64,000 nucleotides of DNA, from assembly GCF_023159225.1 (NCBI RefSeq), contig NC_063174.1, positions 27,611,983 through 27,675,982 on the forward strand. The letters are read 5' to 3'. Positions 48,301-62,319 of this stretch are shown here, in pieces; positions within the stretch are counted from its first letter, which is position 1, and each line of letters begins with the position of its first letter. The notes under the pieces are model-generated. The model ran no database searches, was not told the origin of the DNA, and saw nothing but the letters and a program-made list of their open reading frames with translations. The translations under genes were made by a program, and so were the position numbers. Source of the DNA: Perognathus longimembris pacificus. Taxonomy: Eukaryota > Chordata > Mammalia > Rodentia > Heteromyidae.

Positions 48301-51300
48301 CATGGACTTGATTAAAGGTTAGATCATCTAACCTTTTTGCATTAATAAACACATTTTTCCCTCACATTTTTTTTTTACTAACTTTAGTTGTGCAAGAGGG
48401 TTTCATTTTAACATGTCCATTAGGCATATAGAGTACATTGATCAGATTCCCTATCTCCATCACTTTCTCTTACCCTCTTTCCCCCATAAACACATTTTCA
48501 TACATAACAGAGATTTTTAGTGTAAAGATTCTTTCCCTGTGTAAATGTTAACAAACAAAAACTTAATTTTCCAGATTGATAGTGGTGCTGTATGGAAGCA
48601 AATTTATATGGACCTTGGCATTCCGATTTTGAATTCAGCTGCTTCCTACAATGTAAAAACTGCTTATAGAAAGTAAGTAGTTTTTTTTTTGTAATTTATT
48701 TATTAATTAAAGCAAAGTGTTTTTTTGACAAGGTATTGTGCAAAAAGGGTACAGTTACATGGTAGGGCAGTGTGTACATTACTTGTGATATCTTACATCC
48801 TGTTTTTCTTTCCCTTCCCTAGGTCGGTAGACATATATACAATATACAATGTACCAAGAACATATACAATAGCCACGTGGCCTACACCGAAGAAAATTCG
48901 CCTAGGGCTTTAACTGTAATGTCGACAATAGACAATATGTCGACAGTAGTCTTATATGAATGTACATACATAGCTTTTGAGCTATTGTGATCCACTGAGA
49001 GGTCAATTTTTGACCTTTATATGTTGAGTAGTTGTTTGGTTTTAGTTACATAGTATAGGATCGCTGACCCAAACCTGTAGGAAATCCATTTGACAAGAAG
49101 TTTTTGGTTTCACAGACCTGGTCTCTACTGTCTTCCCCTCCCCTCACCTTAACAGTTATATATCAGGGAAATCATGCCCCTTTGTTTTCTGTATTCTAGG
49201 CTTGTCTTGCTCAACATTATTTGTTCAAGTTCTGACCATTTCCCTGTGAATGCCAATATTTCACCATTTCTAATCACTATGTAGTATTCCATTGTGTATA
49301 GGTACCATATTTTTTTGGATCTATTCATCTTTTTGATATCTTGAGACCTATTGTTCAGGATAGATGCCTAGGACTGGTATGGCTGGGTCATAGGGTAGGT
49401 CTATGTTGAGCTTTTTGAGAAACCTCCATACTGTACAGAGAGGTTACAGTTTCATACGTTAGGCCATGGGTACATTTCTTGTACTATTTGTTACCTCCTC
49501 CCTCATTCCCCCCTCCCACCTCCCCCTTTCCCTCTCTCCCCATGAAATGTTATTTGGTTTATACCAAATGTTTTTGCAAGTTAAAAAAAAAAAAGGTAAG
49601 TAGTAGTATAGTACTCATTTAAGAATATGTATTAAATTTAATAGAGGTATGAATTAATTGTTAAACAAGAGTGCATTAATCAAGGAACCTAAAAGTTACC
49701 CATGTGCAGGTTAGCTGGCCACGAGTGAAAATTATTTAGACCATCCACTTGCCTTTACTCGCATTCTCACGTAAGACTGTTTTCCTTCTAAGATCAAAGT
49801 TGCAAGTTGCAAGCATGATTTGTAATATGCAATTAGGATACAGATAGCATAGTATATTTTGGGGTGAACAGCCTACTTATAACAAAACTATGACAATTAT
49901 GGTCAGTTGTCATGAACTCATTTCTCTGGAAATTTTGATCAGTATTTCCATTTGTAGTCCTAATTTTGTACACTCAAAAATTAGTAACATAGGAAAAGTA
50001 CTTTAAAAAAAGTCTCAAGTTTCATTATTTAACAATATATACGATTAATAACATTATTCCAGTTAAATGCAGAGACTAAGATTTCTTAAAATGAAATATT
50101 GCTTGTTTAGGTATCTATATGGTTTTGAGGAATACTGCCGTTCTGCAAATATTCAATTCAGAACTATTCACCACCATGAACCAAAAGTAAAAGTGGAAAA
50201 AAAAGACTTAGAAGAACCAATGGAAGAGGCTCTAAAAGTCGATCAAGAAATGCCTTTAATAGAAGTGAAGAGTGAGCCTGAGGAAAATATTGATACAAAC
50301 AGTGAAAGTGAAAGAGAAGAGATAGAATTAAAATCTCCAAGAGTAAGTACTTAAAGAATTTTGCCTGGTTTATTTTAAGCATTATCTTAATTTAATTTTG
50401 GTCATTTTCAGATCTACACAAAGTATTACAGTAAGCTTTGCCTATTTTCTAGTGCTTGTATGATTCAGCTCAACTAGCTTTAACTCTTTCTCTAAATACA
50501 GTTTGAAGCAGAGTTTCTACACACTTCCTCTATTTATTGTTTGTTGGGAGTAGATTCACTCTTTTCTTTCAGGTCTCTCGCTAAAATGCCACTTTACTGA
50601 AGCCTAGATTTGTCACATCATGTGAATTTGTAACGGACTTTGTTTCTTTGGCACTGTCAATCCCTAATTTACTCATGTATTCTGTCTTTGTGGCTTTTGC
50701 CTTATTCTACTACAACACACCCCATGAAGGCAAGGGAACACTGCTGATGTTCATTGACTGATTTCAGGCATCTAGAACAGTGCCTAGTACATACTAACTA
50801 TTAAGTAGTTGTTGAATGAATCTCCTCTTTATTTTTTTTAATTGAGGTTAAGTTACTACATATATTTTACAATATACATTTTAACTTTCACAATGATGAA
50901 AATTATTCTACTCTTCATAGCTTACAAAGTCTATGAACTTTACCAATAAAACAATTTCCTCCATTTTGGGTGATATATACATTACTTTCCTTTTGTCTTA
51001 GTAACATCTGTTCCCTCTTTCTCTCATTCCCTCCTTCCCATCCCCACCTATGAGCTGCTTAGTTCACTTTCATCAATGTCCGATGTAGCTGATGGTCCCT
51101 CTGCTATATTATTATTGTTTTCACCCACCTTCCCCTCATTCTGTGCCCTCTTCCTAGCTTCCCTCGGGTGTGCTCCTGTATACCCCATATATGAGGTAGG
51201 GAATATAGAGTCGTCTAAGAATAATAGGACATATTCAGGTGAGGACCTTTGTTTCCTTGTCTTTGTGGTTCTAAGAAGTGCTTGGGTCTTGCTATTTGGT

Positions 51301-54300
51301 GCTTTTCTCCCACAGCTGTCCTCTTTTGTTTTTACTGTATTTTGGTATCTTGAGTCCTGTTTACTTTGTTCTATCTTATTGCATTTTAAATACAGCACCC
51401 GCATATCAGGGAGACCATATGCCACCATTTATCTCTGTTCTTGGCTTATCTCGCTCATGATTTCTAGTTCCATCCATTTCCCAGCAAATACCATTATCCT
51501 GTCCTTTCTAATGGCAGTGTAAAATTCCATTATATATGAGTACCACATTTTTTTAACCCATTCATCTGTAGTGGGGCATCTAGGTTGTTTCCATATCTTT
51601 GCTACTGTGAACAGTGCAGCAGTGAACATGGAGGTGCAGGTGTCCTTGCCATATCCTGGTTCCTGTTACTCAGAATAGATGCCTAGGAGTGATATGGCTG
51701 GGCCATAGGGTATGTCTATGTTCAGTTTTTTGAGGAACCTCCAGACTGCTTTCCAGAGTGGTTGTACCAGTATACATTCCTACCAGCAGTGCCAGTAGAG
51801 TTCCTCTTTCTCCACATCCCCACCAGCATTTCTTGTTGTCTGAGTTCAGAATATAGGCCATTCTTACTGGGGTAAGGTGGTATCTCAGTGTTGTTTTTAT
51901 TTGCATTTTCTTTATGGCCAGGGATGATGAGCATTTCCTCATGTGTTTCTTTGCCATTTTTATTTCTTCTTCGGAGAAGTGTGTATTTAGTTCCCTTGCC
52001 CATTTAGTGAATGGTTTATTAGTTTTGGAAGAGGTTAGTTTCTTGAGCTCCCTGTATATGATAGATACTAGACCTTTGTTGCATCGCTGGTCAATATTTT
52101 TTCCCAGGGCTGGGAATATGGCCTAGTGGTAAAATGTTTGCCTCGTGTACATGAAGCCCTGGGTTCGATTCCTCAGCACCACATATATAGAAAAAGCCAG
52201 AAGTGGTACTATGGCTCAAGTGGTAGAGTGCTAGCCTTGAGCAAAAAGAAGCCAGGGACAGTGCTCAGGCCCTGAGTTCAAGCCCCAGAACTGGCAAAAA
52301 ACAATTATCTTTTCCCAGTTGGTTGAGTGTCTTTCTAGTTTAGTAGCAATGCCTTTAGCTGTGCAGAAACTTTTTAATGTTGTCCAGTCTCATTCCTATC
52401 TGTTGTGCCCCTGGGACTCTGTTCAGGAAGTTCTGCCTGTGTTGATAAGTTCTAGTGTCTCTCCCACTTTTGCTTGTAGTAGTTTTAGAATTTCATATTA
52501 CGTTGAGGCCTTTAATCCACTTTGAGTTGATGTTAGTACTTGGTGACAGGCTGGGATCCACTTTTAGTTTTCTGCATGTGGCTGCCCAGTTCTCCCAGTA
52601 CCAATAGTTGAAGAGGTTTTGTTTGTTCCACTGTATATCGATGGCTCCTTTGTTGAAAATCAGCTGACTGTAAGTACGTGGTTTTATATCTGGGTCTTCT
52701 AATCTATTCCATTGGTCCTCGGGTCTATTTTTGTGCCAGTACCACGCTGTTTTTGTTATTATGGCTTTGTAGTAGAGCTTGAAATCTGGTATTGTGCTAC
52801 CACCTACAGTGCTTCTTTTGCCTAGTATTGCTTTGGCTATTCTAGGTCTTTTGTTGTTCCATATGAATTTTTGGATTGTTTTCTCTAATTCAGTAAAGAA
52901 TGTCATTGGGATTTTGATGGGGATCGCATTGAATTTGTGGATCATTTTTGGCAGTTTAGCCAGTTTTACATTGATTCTGCCTCTCCAATGAGCATGGAAT
53001 GTCTTTCCATTTCCTGGTGTCCTGTTTGATTGCTCTCTAAATTTTTATAGTTCTCATCAAATAGGTCCTTTACATCTTTGGTTAGGTCAATTCCTAGATA
53101 TTTTATTTTTTCTTGAGGTGACTCTCCTCTTTATAATGTCCACGTCCTCACCCAACCAACACGGACACAGGTATGTGTAACGCCATACACACTATACAGT
53201 GTTCATTGTGTGTACACTGATTGTACCTTTCAACTTTACCCCATTATGCAATTGTTCTCGCCATACACACTATACAGTGCTCATTGTGTGTACACTGATT
53301 GTACCTTTCAACTTTACCCCATTATGCAATTGTTCTGTAAGGAATTACATCCACACCATTCTGATAGTAGGATTTATTGTATGTGTGTGTACTGGTACTG
53401 GGGCTTGAACTCAGGGCCTGGTGCTCTCATTTGGCTTTGCTCATCTCATGACTGGCACTCTACGACTGGAGCACACCTTCTGCCTTGATTTACCAGATTT
53501 TTTTTGAGAAAGTAATTTACCACACTATCAGAGAAGTTGAATGTCTATATTCCTGTATTTTTTTACTGAAGAGAAGGTTAAAAACATGTTTTTTTTTCCA
53601 CTGAGTGTCATCTCTTAAGTAGAATCTTCTATGAATTCATTCAGTATATGGATTAATCCTTTTTTAAATCTTTTTTTTGGGGGGGGGCCAGTCCTGGGCC
53701 TTGGACTCAGGGCCTGAGCACTGTCCCTGGCTTCTTCCCGCTCAAGGCTAGCACTCTGCCACCTGAGCTACAGCGCCCCTTCTGGCCATTTTCCATATAT
53801 ATGCTGGGGAATCGAACCCAGAGCTTCATGTGCAGGAGGCAAGCACTCTTGCCACTAGGCCATATTCCCAGCCCCCCCTTTTTAAATCTTAATGTTATTT
53901 TAAAATTATGGTAAGACACATAAAAAATTTCATCTTAATTATTTAGAGTGTGTAGCTGACTGGCATTGCATGGTTGTGTAGTTGTCACTACTACCTGTCA
54001 GTCTCCAGGGCTAGAATCTTTTCACCATGCAAAACTGAAAGTTTCTACCTTTTTGTTTTTGTATGGGTCTTAGGGCTTAAGTTCAAGGACTGGTTGCTGT
54101 CCTTAAGCTTTTTCACTGAAGGCTAGTACTCTATCATTTGATCCACAGCCCTACTTCTGGCTTTTTGGTGGTCAATTTGAGATAAGAGTCTCATGGACTT
54201 TTCTTCTTCAACTGGCTTTAACCATGATCCTTATATTTCAGCCTTCTGAGTAGCTAGGATTACAAGCATGTAATCCAAAGCCTGGCTCTTGAAATGTTCT

Positions 54301-57300
54301 CCATTTTAAATAGTAGCACCCTCTTCTCTCCCTCAGCTCTCTGTCACTTTTTACTTCCTATACCTATGAATCTGATACTGCAGGTGTGTCTAGCTTATTT
54401 CGCTCAACATAATGTCTCCAAGGTTCATCCATGTTGTAACGTGGCAGAAGTTCCTTTGATTTTTCAAGATGACTATTATTCCACTGTATGTTATTCTATT
54501 GTATGTATTGTGGACAGACTTTTTGTTTTTACCTGAAGATCTTGGCCTGTACAAGACATTTGCAGTGTGCTGTATAGTATAGATGAACATAATTTACCTT
54601 CACATGGTTGATTCCAGTATTTTATTTTTTTATTATTTTTTTTCTATTCCATTTTTTTTTTATTAATTGGACATAAATTTTTTTACAAGGTGTTGTGCAA
54701 AGAGGGTGCAGTTACATAGTAGGGCAGTGTGTACATTTCTTATGATATCTTACGACCTGTTTTTCTATCCCTTCTCTAGGTCAGGTTGACATATATGCAA
54801 TATGCAATGTATCAAGAACATATACAATATTCACAGACTTGGTCTCTACTGTCTCTCCATCTCCCTTTGTTAACAGTCATATATCAGGGAGATCATGCCC
54901 CTTTGTTTTCTGTGTTCTAGGCTTGTCTCACTCAACATTATTTGTTCGATGTTCTGACCATTTCCCTGCGAATAACAGTATTTCACCATTCCTAATAGCT
55001 ATGTAGTATTCCATTGTGTATAAGTACCATATTTTTTGGATCCATTCGTCTGTGGAGGGGCATCTGGGTTGTTTCCATATTTTAGCTATTGTGAATTGTG
55101 CCGCGATAAACATGGAAGTACAAATGTCTTTTTGATATCTTGGATTTTGCTGTTTAGGATAGATGCCTAGGAGTGGTATGGCTGGGTCATAGGGTAGGTC
55201 TATATTGAGCTTTTTGAGAAACCTCCATACTGTTCTCCAAAGTGGTTGTACTAATTTGCACTCCCACCAACAATGGAGAAGGGTTCCTCTTTCCCCACAG
55301 CCCCTCCAGCATTTGTTGTTTCCTGAGTTCAGAGTATAGGCCATTCTAACTGGGGTGAGGTGGTATCTCAGGGTTGTTTTTATTTGCATTTCCTTTACTA
55401 GCAGGGATGTTGAGCATTTCCTCGTATGTTTCTTTGCCATTTTTATATCTTCTCTTGTGAAGTCTCTCTTTAGCTCTTTTGCCCATTTCCTAATAGGTTT
55501 ATTGGGCTTGGAGGGGCTTAGTTTTTTGAGTTCTCTGTAGATGACAGATATCAGGCCTTTGTCTGTTGCTGTGCTGGTAAATATCCTTTCCCATATCGTT
55601 GGTTGTCTTTCTATTTTGGTGGCTATGTCCTTAGCTGTGCAGAAACTTTTTAATTTGTAGTAGTCCCATTTGTCGAGTCTTTCCCCTATTTGTTGTGCCC
55701 CTGGGACTCTATTCAGGAAGTTCCTTCCTGTGCCTATAAGTTCTAGTGTCTTTCCTACTCTGTCCTTCAGTAGTTTCAAGGATTCAGGTCTGATGTTGAG
55801 GTCCTTGATCCATTTTGAGTTGATCTTGGTGCATGGTGATAGGCTTGGGTCTACTTTGAGTTTTCTGCATATGGCTGCCCAGTTCTCCCAGCACCAGTAG
55901 TTGAAGAGGCTATGTTTATTCCATTGTATGTCTTTAGCTCCTTTGTCGAATATCAGTTGGCTGTAAGAGTGCGGTTTTATTTCTGGGTCTTCAGTTCTAA
56001 TCCATTGGTCTTCCGATCTGTTTTTATACCAATACCATGCTGTTTTTGTTATGATGGCCTTGTAGTAGAGCTTGAAGTCAGGTATTGTGATACCTCCTGC
56101 ACTGCTTTTTTTGCCTAGAATTGCTTTGGCTATTCTAGGTTTTTTGCTGTTCCATATGAATTTATGGATTGGTTTCTCTATTTCAGTGAAGAATGTGGCT
56201 GGGATTTTGATAGGTATTGCATTGAATTTGTATAACAATTTGGGCAATATGGCCATTTTCACTATATTGATTCTGCCTACCCATGAGCATGGGAGGTCTT
56301 TCCATCTCCTTGTGTCTTCTTTGATTTCCCTTATTAGATTTTTGTAGTTTTCATTAAATAGGTCTGTCACGTCCTTGGTTAAGTTGATCCCTAGGTACTT
56401 TATTCTTTTTTTGGCTACTGTAAATGGAATTGTTTCCATAATTTCCTTTTCTGTTTGTCTATTGCTGGTGTACAGAAAAGCTGCTGACTTTTGTGGGTTG
56501 ATTTTGTATCCTGCTACTTTGCCAAATTGGTTTATTAGGTGTAGGAGTTTGGGTACTGAGTTTTTTGGGTCCATCAGATATAAGATCATGTCGTCTGTGA
56601 ATAGGGATAACTTGATTTCTTCCTTGCCGATGTGGATCCCTTTAATGTCCTCCTCTTGCCTTATTGCTATGGCTAGGGATTCCAGCACTATGTTGAAAAG
56701 AAGTGGGGAGAGTGGGCATCCTTGTCTTGTTCCTGAGTTTAGGGGGAATGATTTAAGTTTCTCTCCATTTAATATGATATTAGCATATTTTAAGAGAATA
56801 TTATCTGACTTTCTAAAAGTACCATATTTTTGTGGTATTAAAAACGGTGGTAGGGCTGGGGATATAGCCTAGTGGCAAGAGTGCCTGCCTCGGATACACG
56901 AGGCCCTAGGTTCGATTCCCCAGCACCACATATACAGAAAAAACGGCCAGAAGCGGCGCTGTGGCTCAAGTGGCAGGGTGCTAGCCTTGAGCGGGAAGAA
57001 GCCAGGGACAGTGCTCAGGCCCTGAGTCCAAGCCCCAGGACTGGCCAAAAAAAAAAAAAAAATGGGATTTCTGGAAATGTAGTATATATACACATGAAAT
57101 GGAGTATTATTCAGTCATAAAGAAAAAAATGAAATAATACCACCTTCAGAAAAATGCTGGAAATGGAAAATGTCACATTAAGTGAAATCCCCCCCAAATT
57201 CCCATGGACAAACAGCACCTGTTTTTACTCATGTATGGAATCTAAGCCTAAAACACAATTAATAATATGTCAGGATTTTTACATAAAGGAATGTTTGTTT

Positions 57301-60300
57301 AGGGGAGGTGGACTTGTTAGTAGGAGGAACAGGAAAGGAGAAACCTACTAAAGATTTAAAAAAGTAATGAGAAGGGAGAGGTAGTTAAAGTAAAAATGAG
57401 ATTGGGGGGGGGAACAAAGGTATATGCACTTAAACTTTGATAGTTAATAGTTCTCATTCCTTTAACTACATATATTAAACAGCACCTATTATGTTACAAG
57501 GACCTATGTAGAACTCTGAGACACACAGTGAATAATACAAAGCTCCTGCTACCATGGAATTTAGATTCTAGTGTTTTCTGATAGAAATAAATTTCTGCTT
57601 CTACTTTTGATTTTTGTTTTTTTTGTTTTTTTTTTTTTTTTTTGGCCAGTCCTGGGCCTTGGACTCAGGGCCTGAGCACTGTCCCTGGCTTCTTCCCGCT
57701 CAAGGCTAGCACTCTGCCACTTGAGCCACAGCGCCGCTTCTGGCCGTTTTCTGTATATGTGGTGCTGGGGAATCGAACCTAGGGCCTCGTGTATCCGAGG
57801 CAGGCACTCTTGCCACTAGGCTATATCCCCAGCCCCCTGCTTCTACTTTTGAAGCAGAAATAACACATTGGAACTTGGGAAAGTATTTAATTACTAAGCT
57901 ATTAATTGTAAAATATTCAATTGCTGGGGATGTGGCCTAGTGGCAAGAGTGCTTGCCTCGTATACATGAAGCCCTGGGTTCGATTCCCCAGCACCACATA
58001 TACAGAAAATGGCCAGAAGTGGCGCTGTGGCTCAAGTGGCAGAGTGCTAGCCTTAAAAGCTGACTCAAAGTGGAATGAATCCTTTATTTCATTGGCTGGG
58101 CTACTTGAGAGACACAGGTAGGAGGATTGTGATTTGAGGCCAATCTGGGACAAGTTAGTACAAATCCTTATCTGAAAAACAAACTAAAAGCAAAAGAAGT
58201 GGGAGTATGGCCCAAGTAGTAGCCTTGAGGTTAGGTAAAAGCTATTAGAGATATAAATAGTTCCTAGTGGCCAAAGATATCTCTTCATGTTTTCACCATT
58301 GATGCACTTAGGGTTATTTATTTATTTTTGTGGTACTTTAATTTATTTTTGTGGTATTATAGATCAGGACCCTGCACTTGCTGATAAGCAAGTGCGTTGT
58401 ACTTAGCCACATTCCCAGCTGTTTTTGCATAATTCTTTTGAGTAAGGACTCACGTTTTTGCCCATGCTGATCTGGACCATAATCCTCATATTTACATTAT
58501 CCACACTGATAGGATTATAGGCAAGAACCACCCAACATTATTGGTTGAGATTGGGTCTTGATAACTTTCTGCTTGGGCTATCCTTAAATTGTGATCCTCT
58601 GGAGCTTTGCTTCCTGAAGTTAATACCTGAAATTTCAGGAATGCCCACCATAGGTCCTTTTAAAATATAGTCACACACAAATACTGTAGATTGTGTCTTA
58701 ATAAACAGAACCTGGTACCAGTGGCTCACGCCTATAATCCTAGCTATAATCTCAGAAGGCTGAGATTTGAAGATCCTGGTTCTAAAGCCAGCCAGGGCAG
58801 AAAAATCCATGAGACTGTTATGTTTGATTAAACACCACAAAAGCCAGAATTTGAGCTGTGGCTCAGTTGTAGAGCATTAGCCTTGAGCACAAAAGCTCAG
58901 CCTGAGTTCAAGACCCAGGACTAACACAAAAAAAATAAATAAGTAAAATAAATAAACAGTAGAATCAGAGACTATACAGCTTCACAAGGCCATAAATAAG
59001 GAGATTGGTTCATTAACATTTAGATAATTTATTTAAAGTTCTTTTTGTAGTTAAGAAATATTGAAAGAAGCCAGGCATGATGGTTCATTCCTGTAACCCT
59101 AGGGCTCAGGAGGCTGAGACAGAAGGATCTTGAGTTTAAGAGAAGCCTGGGCTACATCAAGACCCTTTCTGAATGTACACATTTCACCTTCCAAGAAAAA
59201 ACCAAATAGTAGTGTAGTATAAAGAGTGAGGATGTAGCTCAGTGGTAGAGCACTTACTAACATCACCAAGACTTTTGAGTTTCTTTTTTGTCTGGTGCTG
59301 GAGACTGAAACCAGGGTCTCACACGTCAGAGTTACTATTGAGCTACCAACAGAAGAGGGGAAAATTTTTGTTTTTAGTGGTCCTTGTTTTGATCTGAGGG
59401 CCTTGTGCTTGCTAGACAAGTAGTCTCTTTTCTTTTCTTTTTTTTTTTTGCCAGTCCTGGGCCTTGAACTCAGGGCCTGAGCACTGTCCCTGGCTTCTTC
59501 CCGCTCAAGGCTAGCACTCTGCCACTTGAGCCACAGCGCCACTTCTGGCCGTTTTCTGTATATGTGGTGCTGGGGAATCGAACCTAGGGCCTCGTGTATC
59601 CGAAGCAGGCACTCTTGCCACTAGGCTATATCCCCAGCCCCAAGTAGTCTCTTATTTGAGCTACATTACCAGTCCTGATGTTTATTTTTTAGGTAGTATG
59701 TGCCAGGGATCATGCTAGACTTGTGAGTAACTGGTTTATTTTTTATTTTTTTTTTTTTTTTTACTTTTAGAAGGTAGAAAATAGTACTTCTTGAGTTGTT
59801 GGTTTCCAGAGCCTTGTGTGAATCCCTCAGAGTAGTCATTGTGTGAAGTAAAGGAAAGGTGTCTCTTTCAGGCCTTTGTCTTAAACCATTTTTCCCTCCT
59901 ACTAGGGAAGAAGGAAGATTGCTCGAGATGCAAATTCTATTAAGAAGGAAACTGAAGAAGAGAAAACAGAGGACAAATTAAAAGATGATACAGAAAATAA
60001 GGATCTAGACGATGACTATGAAACTGCAGAGAAAAGAGAAAATGAGCTACTACTGGGGAGAAAAAGTATACCAAAGCAAAAAGAAAAGAAAATTAAAAAG
60101 CAAGAGGATTCTGATGGTGATTCAGATGAAGAGGAAGAGAAGAGCCAAGAGAGGTACATTATCTAGTTTGTTCTCCAGAAGCATCTGTCTGGGGTATGGC
60201 GGCACTTGTTCCTGCTTAGAGATTCAGGTGTGAGGGAATGTTTTCTTATTGGGACTTCCGTTCCTCTTGTCTAATGAAGGTGAGACACATTGTGAAGATG

Positions 60301-62277
60301 ATGTGTATTGCCTTTTGGAATTGGAGAATATACTGGTCGCACCATTTTAATAGCACTTGTGCCCTAAACAGTGGCCTCAAAGAAGGCTGCGCCACCCAGT
60401 CAAAAGAAAGGTCCTGCAGTTGACAGCAGGGAAGGGAGCTGGAGAAAAATGGAGGAAGTGGACAAGAGGAAACAGCGACAGCAAAAATTCCATTTTAAAA
60501 AAGGTACAATGTGGGAAAGCTAACAAACACATGGGTGCACAGTACTAGCAGATGTTTCTGTGTGTTAGCTTTATCTAAGACATTTTTTCTTTTTCAAGTT
60601 ACTGTATTAGAATAAGTGGCATGCACCCCTGATTTTAGCTTGGAAAATGCATTCTTGCCCCACATCACACAAATAAATTCCAGGTTTTTAATGTCCATCC
60701 TATTTTCTGTTGAGTGAAAAAAAATTTTCCCCATGCATTAGACATGTATGGTCTGAATTGGTTTAGCAATGAGTAGTCCAGCTAGGTCAGTATGTCTGAC
60801 CATGCTATGTAGTTGACCACTCCATAAGTTTTGTCAAATGTTGTACTAATTTAAATACTACTAAAAAACAACTCAAATGAACAGCAACAGCATAACACAC
60901 TTAACTTGAACATAAGCTCTCCTCCATATTTATTTAGTTTTGGATTCTTTTATTATGCAATGCTACCTTTGGGAAAAGCGGCCTGTTAACATCCAACTAG
61001 TGGCTGATAGAACTATCTGAGAATAAAATATTGAGATAATAAATATATTAAAAATAAACAGTAAGTATTTAAAAAATGGAATAATTGGTGAGTGGAAGAA
61101 AGAATTTGCTTCAGTATGAGTAGGAATAGGAGCTGTCACAAGTAAATGTGAAAGAGGTTAGTAAAAAATGAAAGTTCTGTGGTATAATTTGTCTAGTATT
61201 TTAAGTATTTAAACAAATTTAATCAAAAGTGAACAACTTTAAAAGTAGGGCTAGTTCTAGTTTAAAGGGCAAAAAAGCATCAAAGTCTTGTAAATGGATA
61301 ATAATATGTACATAAAACAAACAATGAGTCTATGTACATAAATATGGTTTTGGTTTTTGGGGGGATTTTTTTTTGCCAGTCCTGGGGCTTAAACCTCAGG
61401 GCCTGAGCACTCTCCCTGGCTTCTTTTTGCTCAAGGCTAGCACTCGGCCACTTGAGCCACAGCGCTACTTCCGGCTTTTTCTGTATATGTGGTGCTGAGG
61501 AATTGAACCCAGGGCTTCATGTATACAAGATGAGCACTTTACCACTAGGCCATATTCCCAGCCCCCATACATATGGTTTTGAAAGACTATAATTGGGGCT
61601 GGGAATATGGCCTAGTGGCAAGAGTGCTTGCCTCATATGAATGAAGCTGTAGGTTCGATTTCTTAGTATCACATATATAGAAAATGCCTGAGTCCAAGCC
61701 CCAGGACTGGCAAAAAAGAAAAAAAAAAAAAAAGAAAGACTCTAATTGGCTGGGTGCAGGTAGCTCACATCTGTAATCCTAGCTACTCAGGAAGTTGAGA
61801 TCTGAAGATCACGGTTCAAAGCCAAGCCCAGGCAAGGCAGGATAGTTCCCCGAGAACACCAGAAGTGGCTCAAGTGGTAGAGCACTAAGCCTTGAGCTGA
61901 AGAGCTCAGCGACAGCACCCAAGCCCAGAGTTCAAGCCCCAAGACCTACCCACCCCCCCAAAAAAAGACTAATTGATAAGTAAATTGAACAGATATTTAT
62001 TTTTAGAGAAAAAATTGACAGATTTGAATATGAAGAAAATATAACTGGGTACCGCTGGTTTACACCTACACTTCCAGCTACTCAGGAGACTGAGAACTGA
62101 GGTTTGATGCCAGCCCAGACAGATAAATCCAATAGACTCTTATCTCTAGTTAACCAGTGAAAGACCAAAACTAGAAGCATGGCTCAACTGGTAAAGCACT
62201 AGCTGTCAGTAGAAAAGTAAAGCAAGAAGATGAGGCTCTGAATTCAAGCCCCAGGGCCAGTGTGCATTCATGTGTGT

Positions 62278-62319
<42 letters not shown>

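Larger units (their letters stand above)
50343..59905 (+). other. Intron 14 (9.6 kb)
   Basis: Holds two long - strand L1 remnants (50833-53122, 54654-56790), a + strand L1 3' fragment (57068-57480), a 78-bp tandem duplication (53181-53336) and many SINEs. 50343-50820 and 57481-57594 show nothing recognisable. Confidence 0.85.

Noticed and set aside
51076..51522. Open frame of 148 codons on the + strand
   Set aside because: Antisense of an L1 3' UTR; no matching protein family.
56375..56872. Open frame of 165 codons on the + strand
   Set aside because: It is the antisense of the L1 ORF2 frame, and ends in a SINE.
1170..62265. tRNA genes
   Set aside because: Many box A/box B pairs are present, but each belongs to an ID-like or Geo SINE unit and none folds by eye into an intact tRNA with an anticodon arm.
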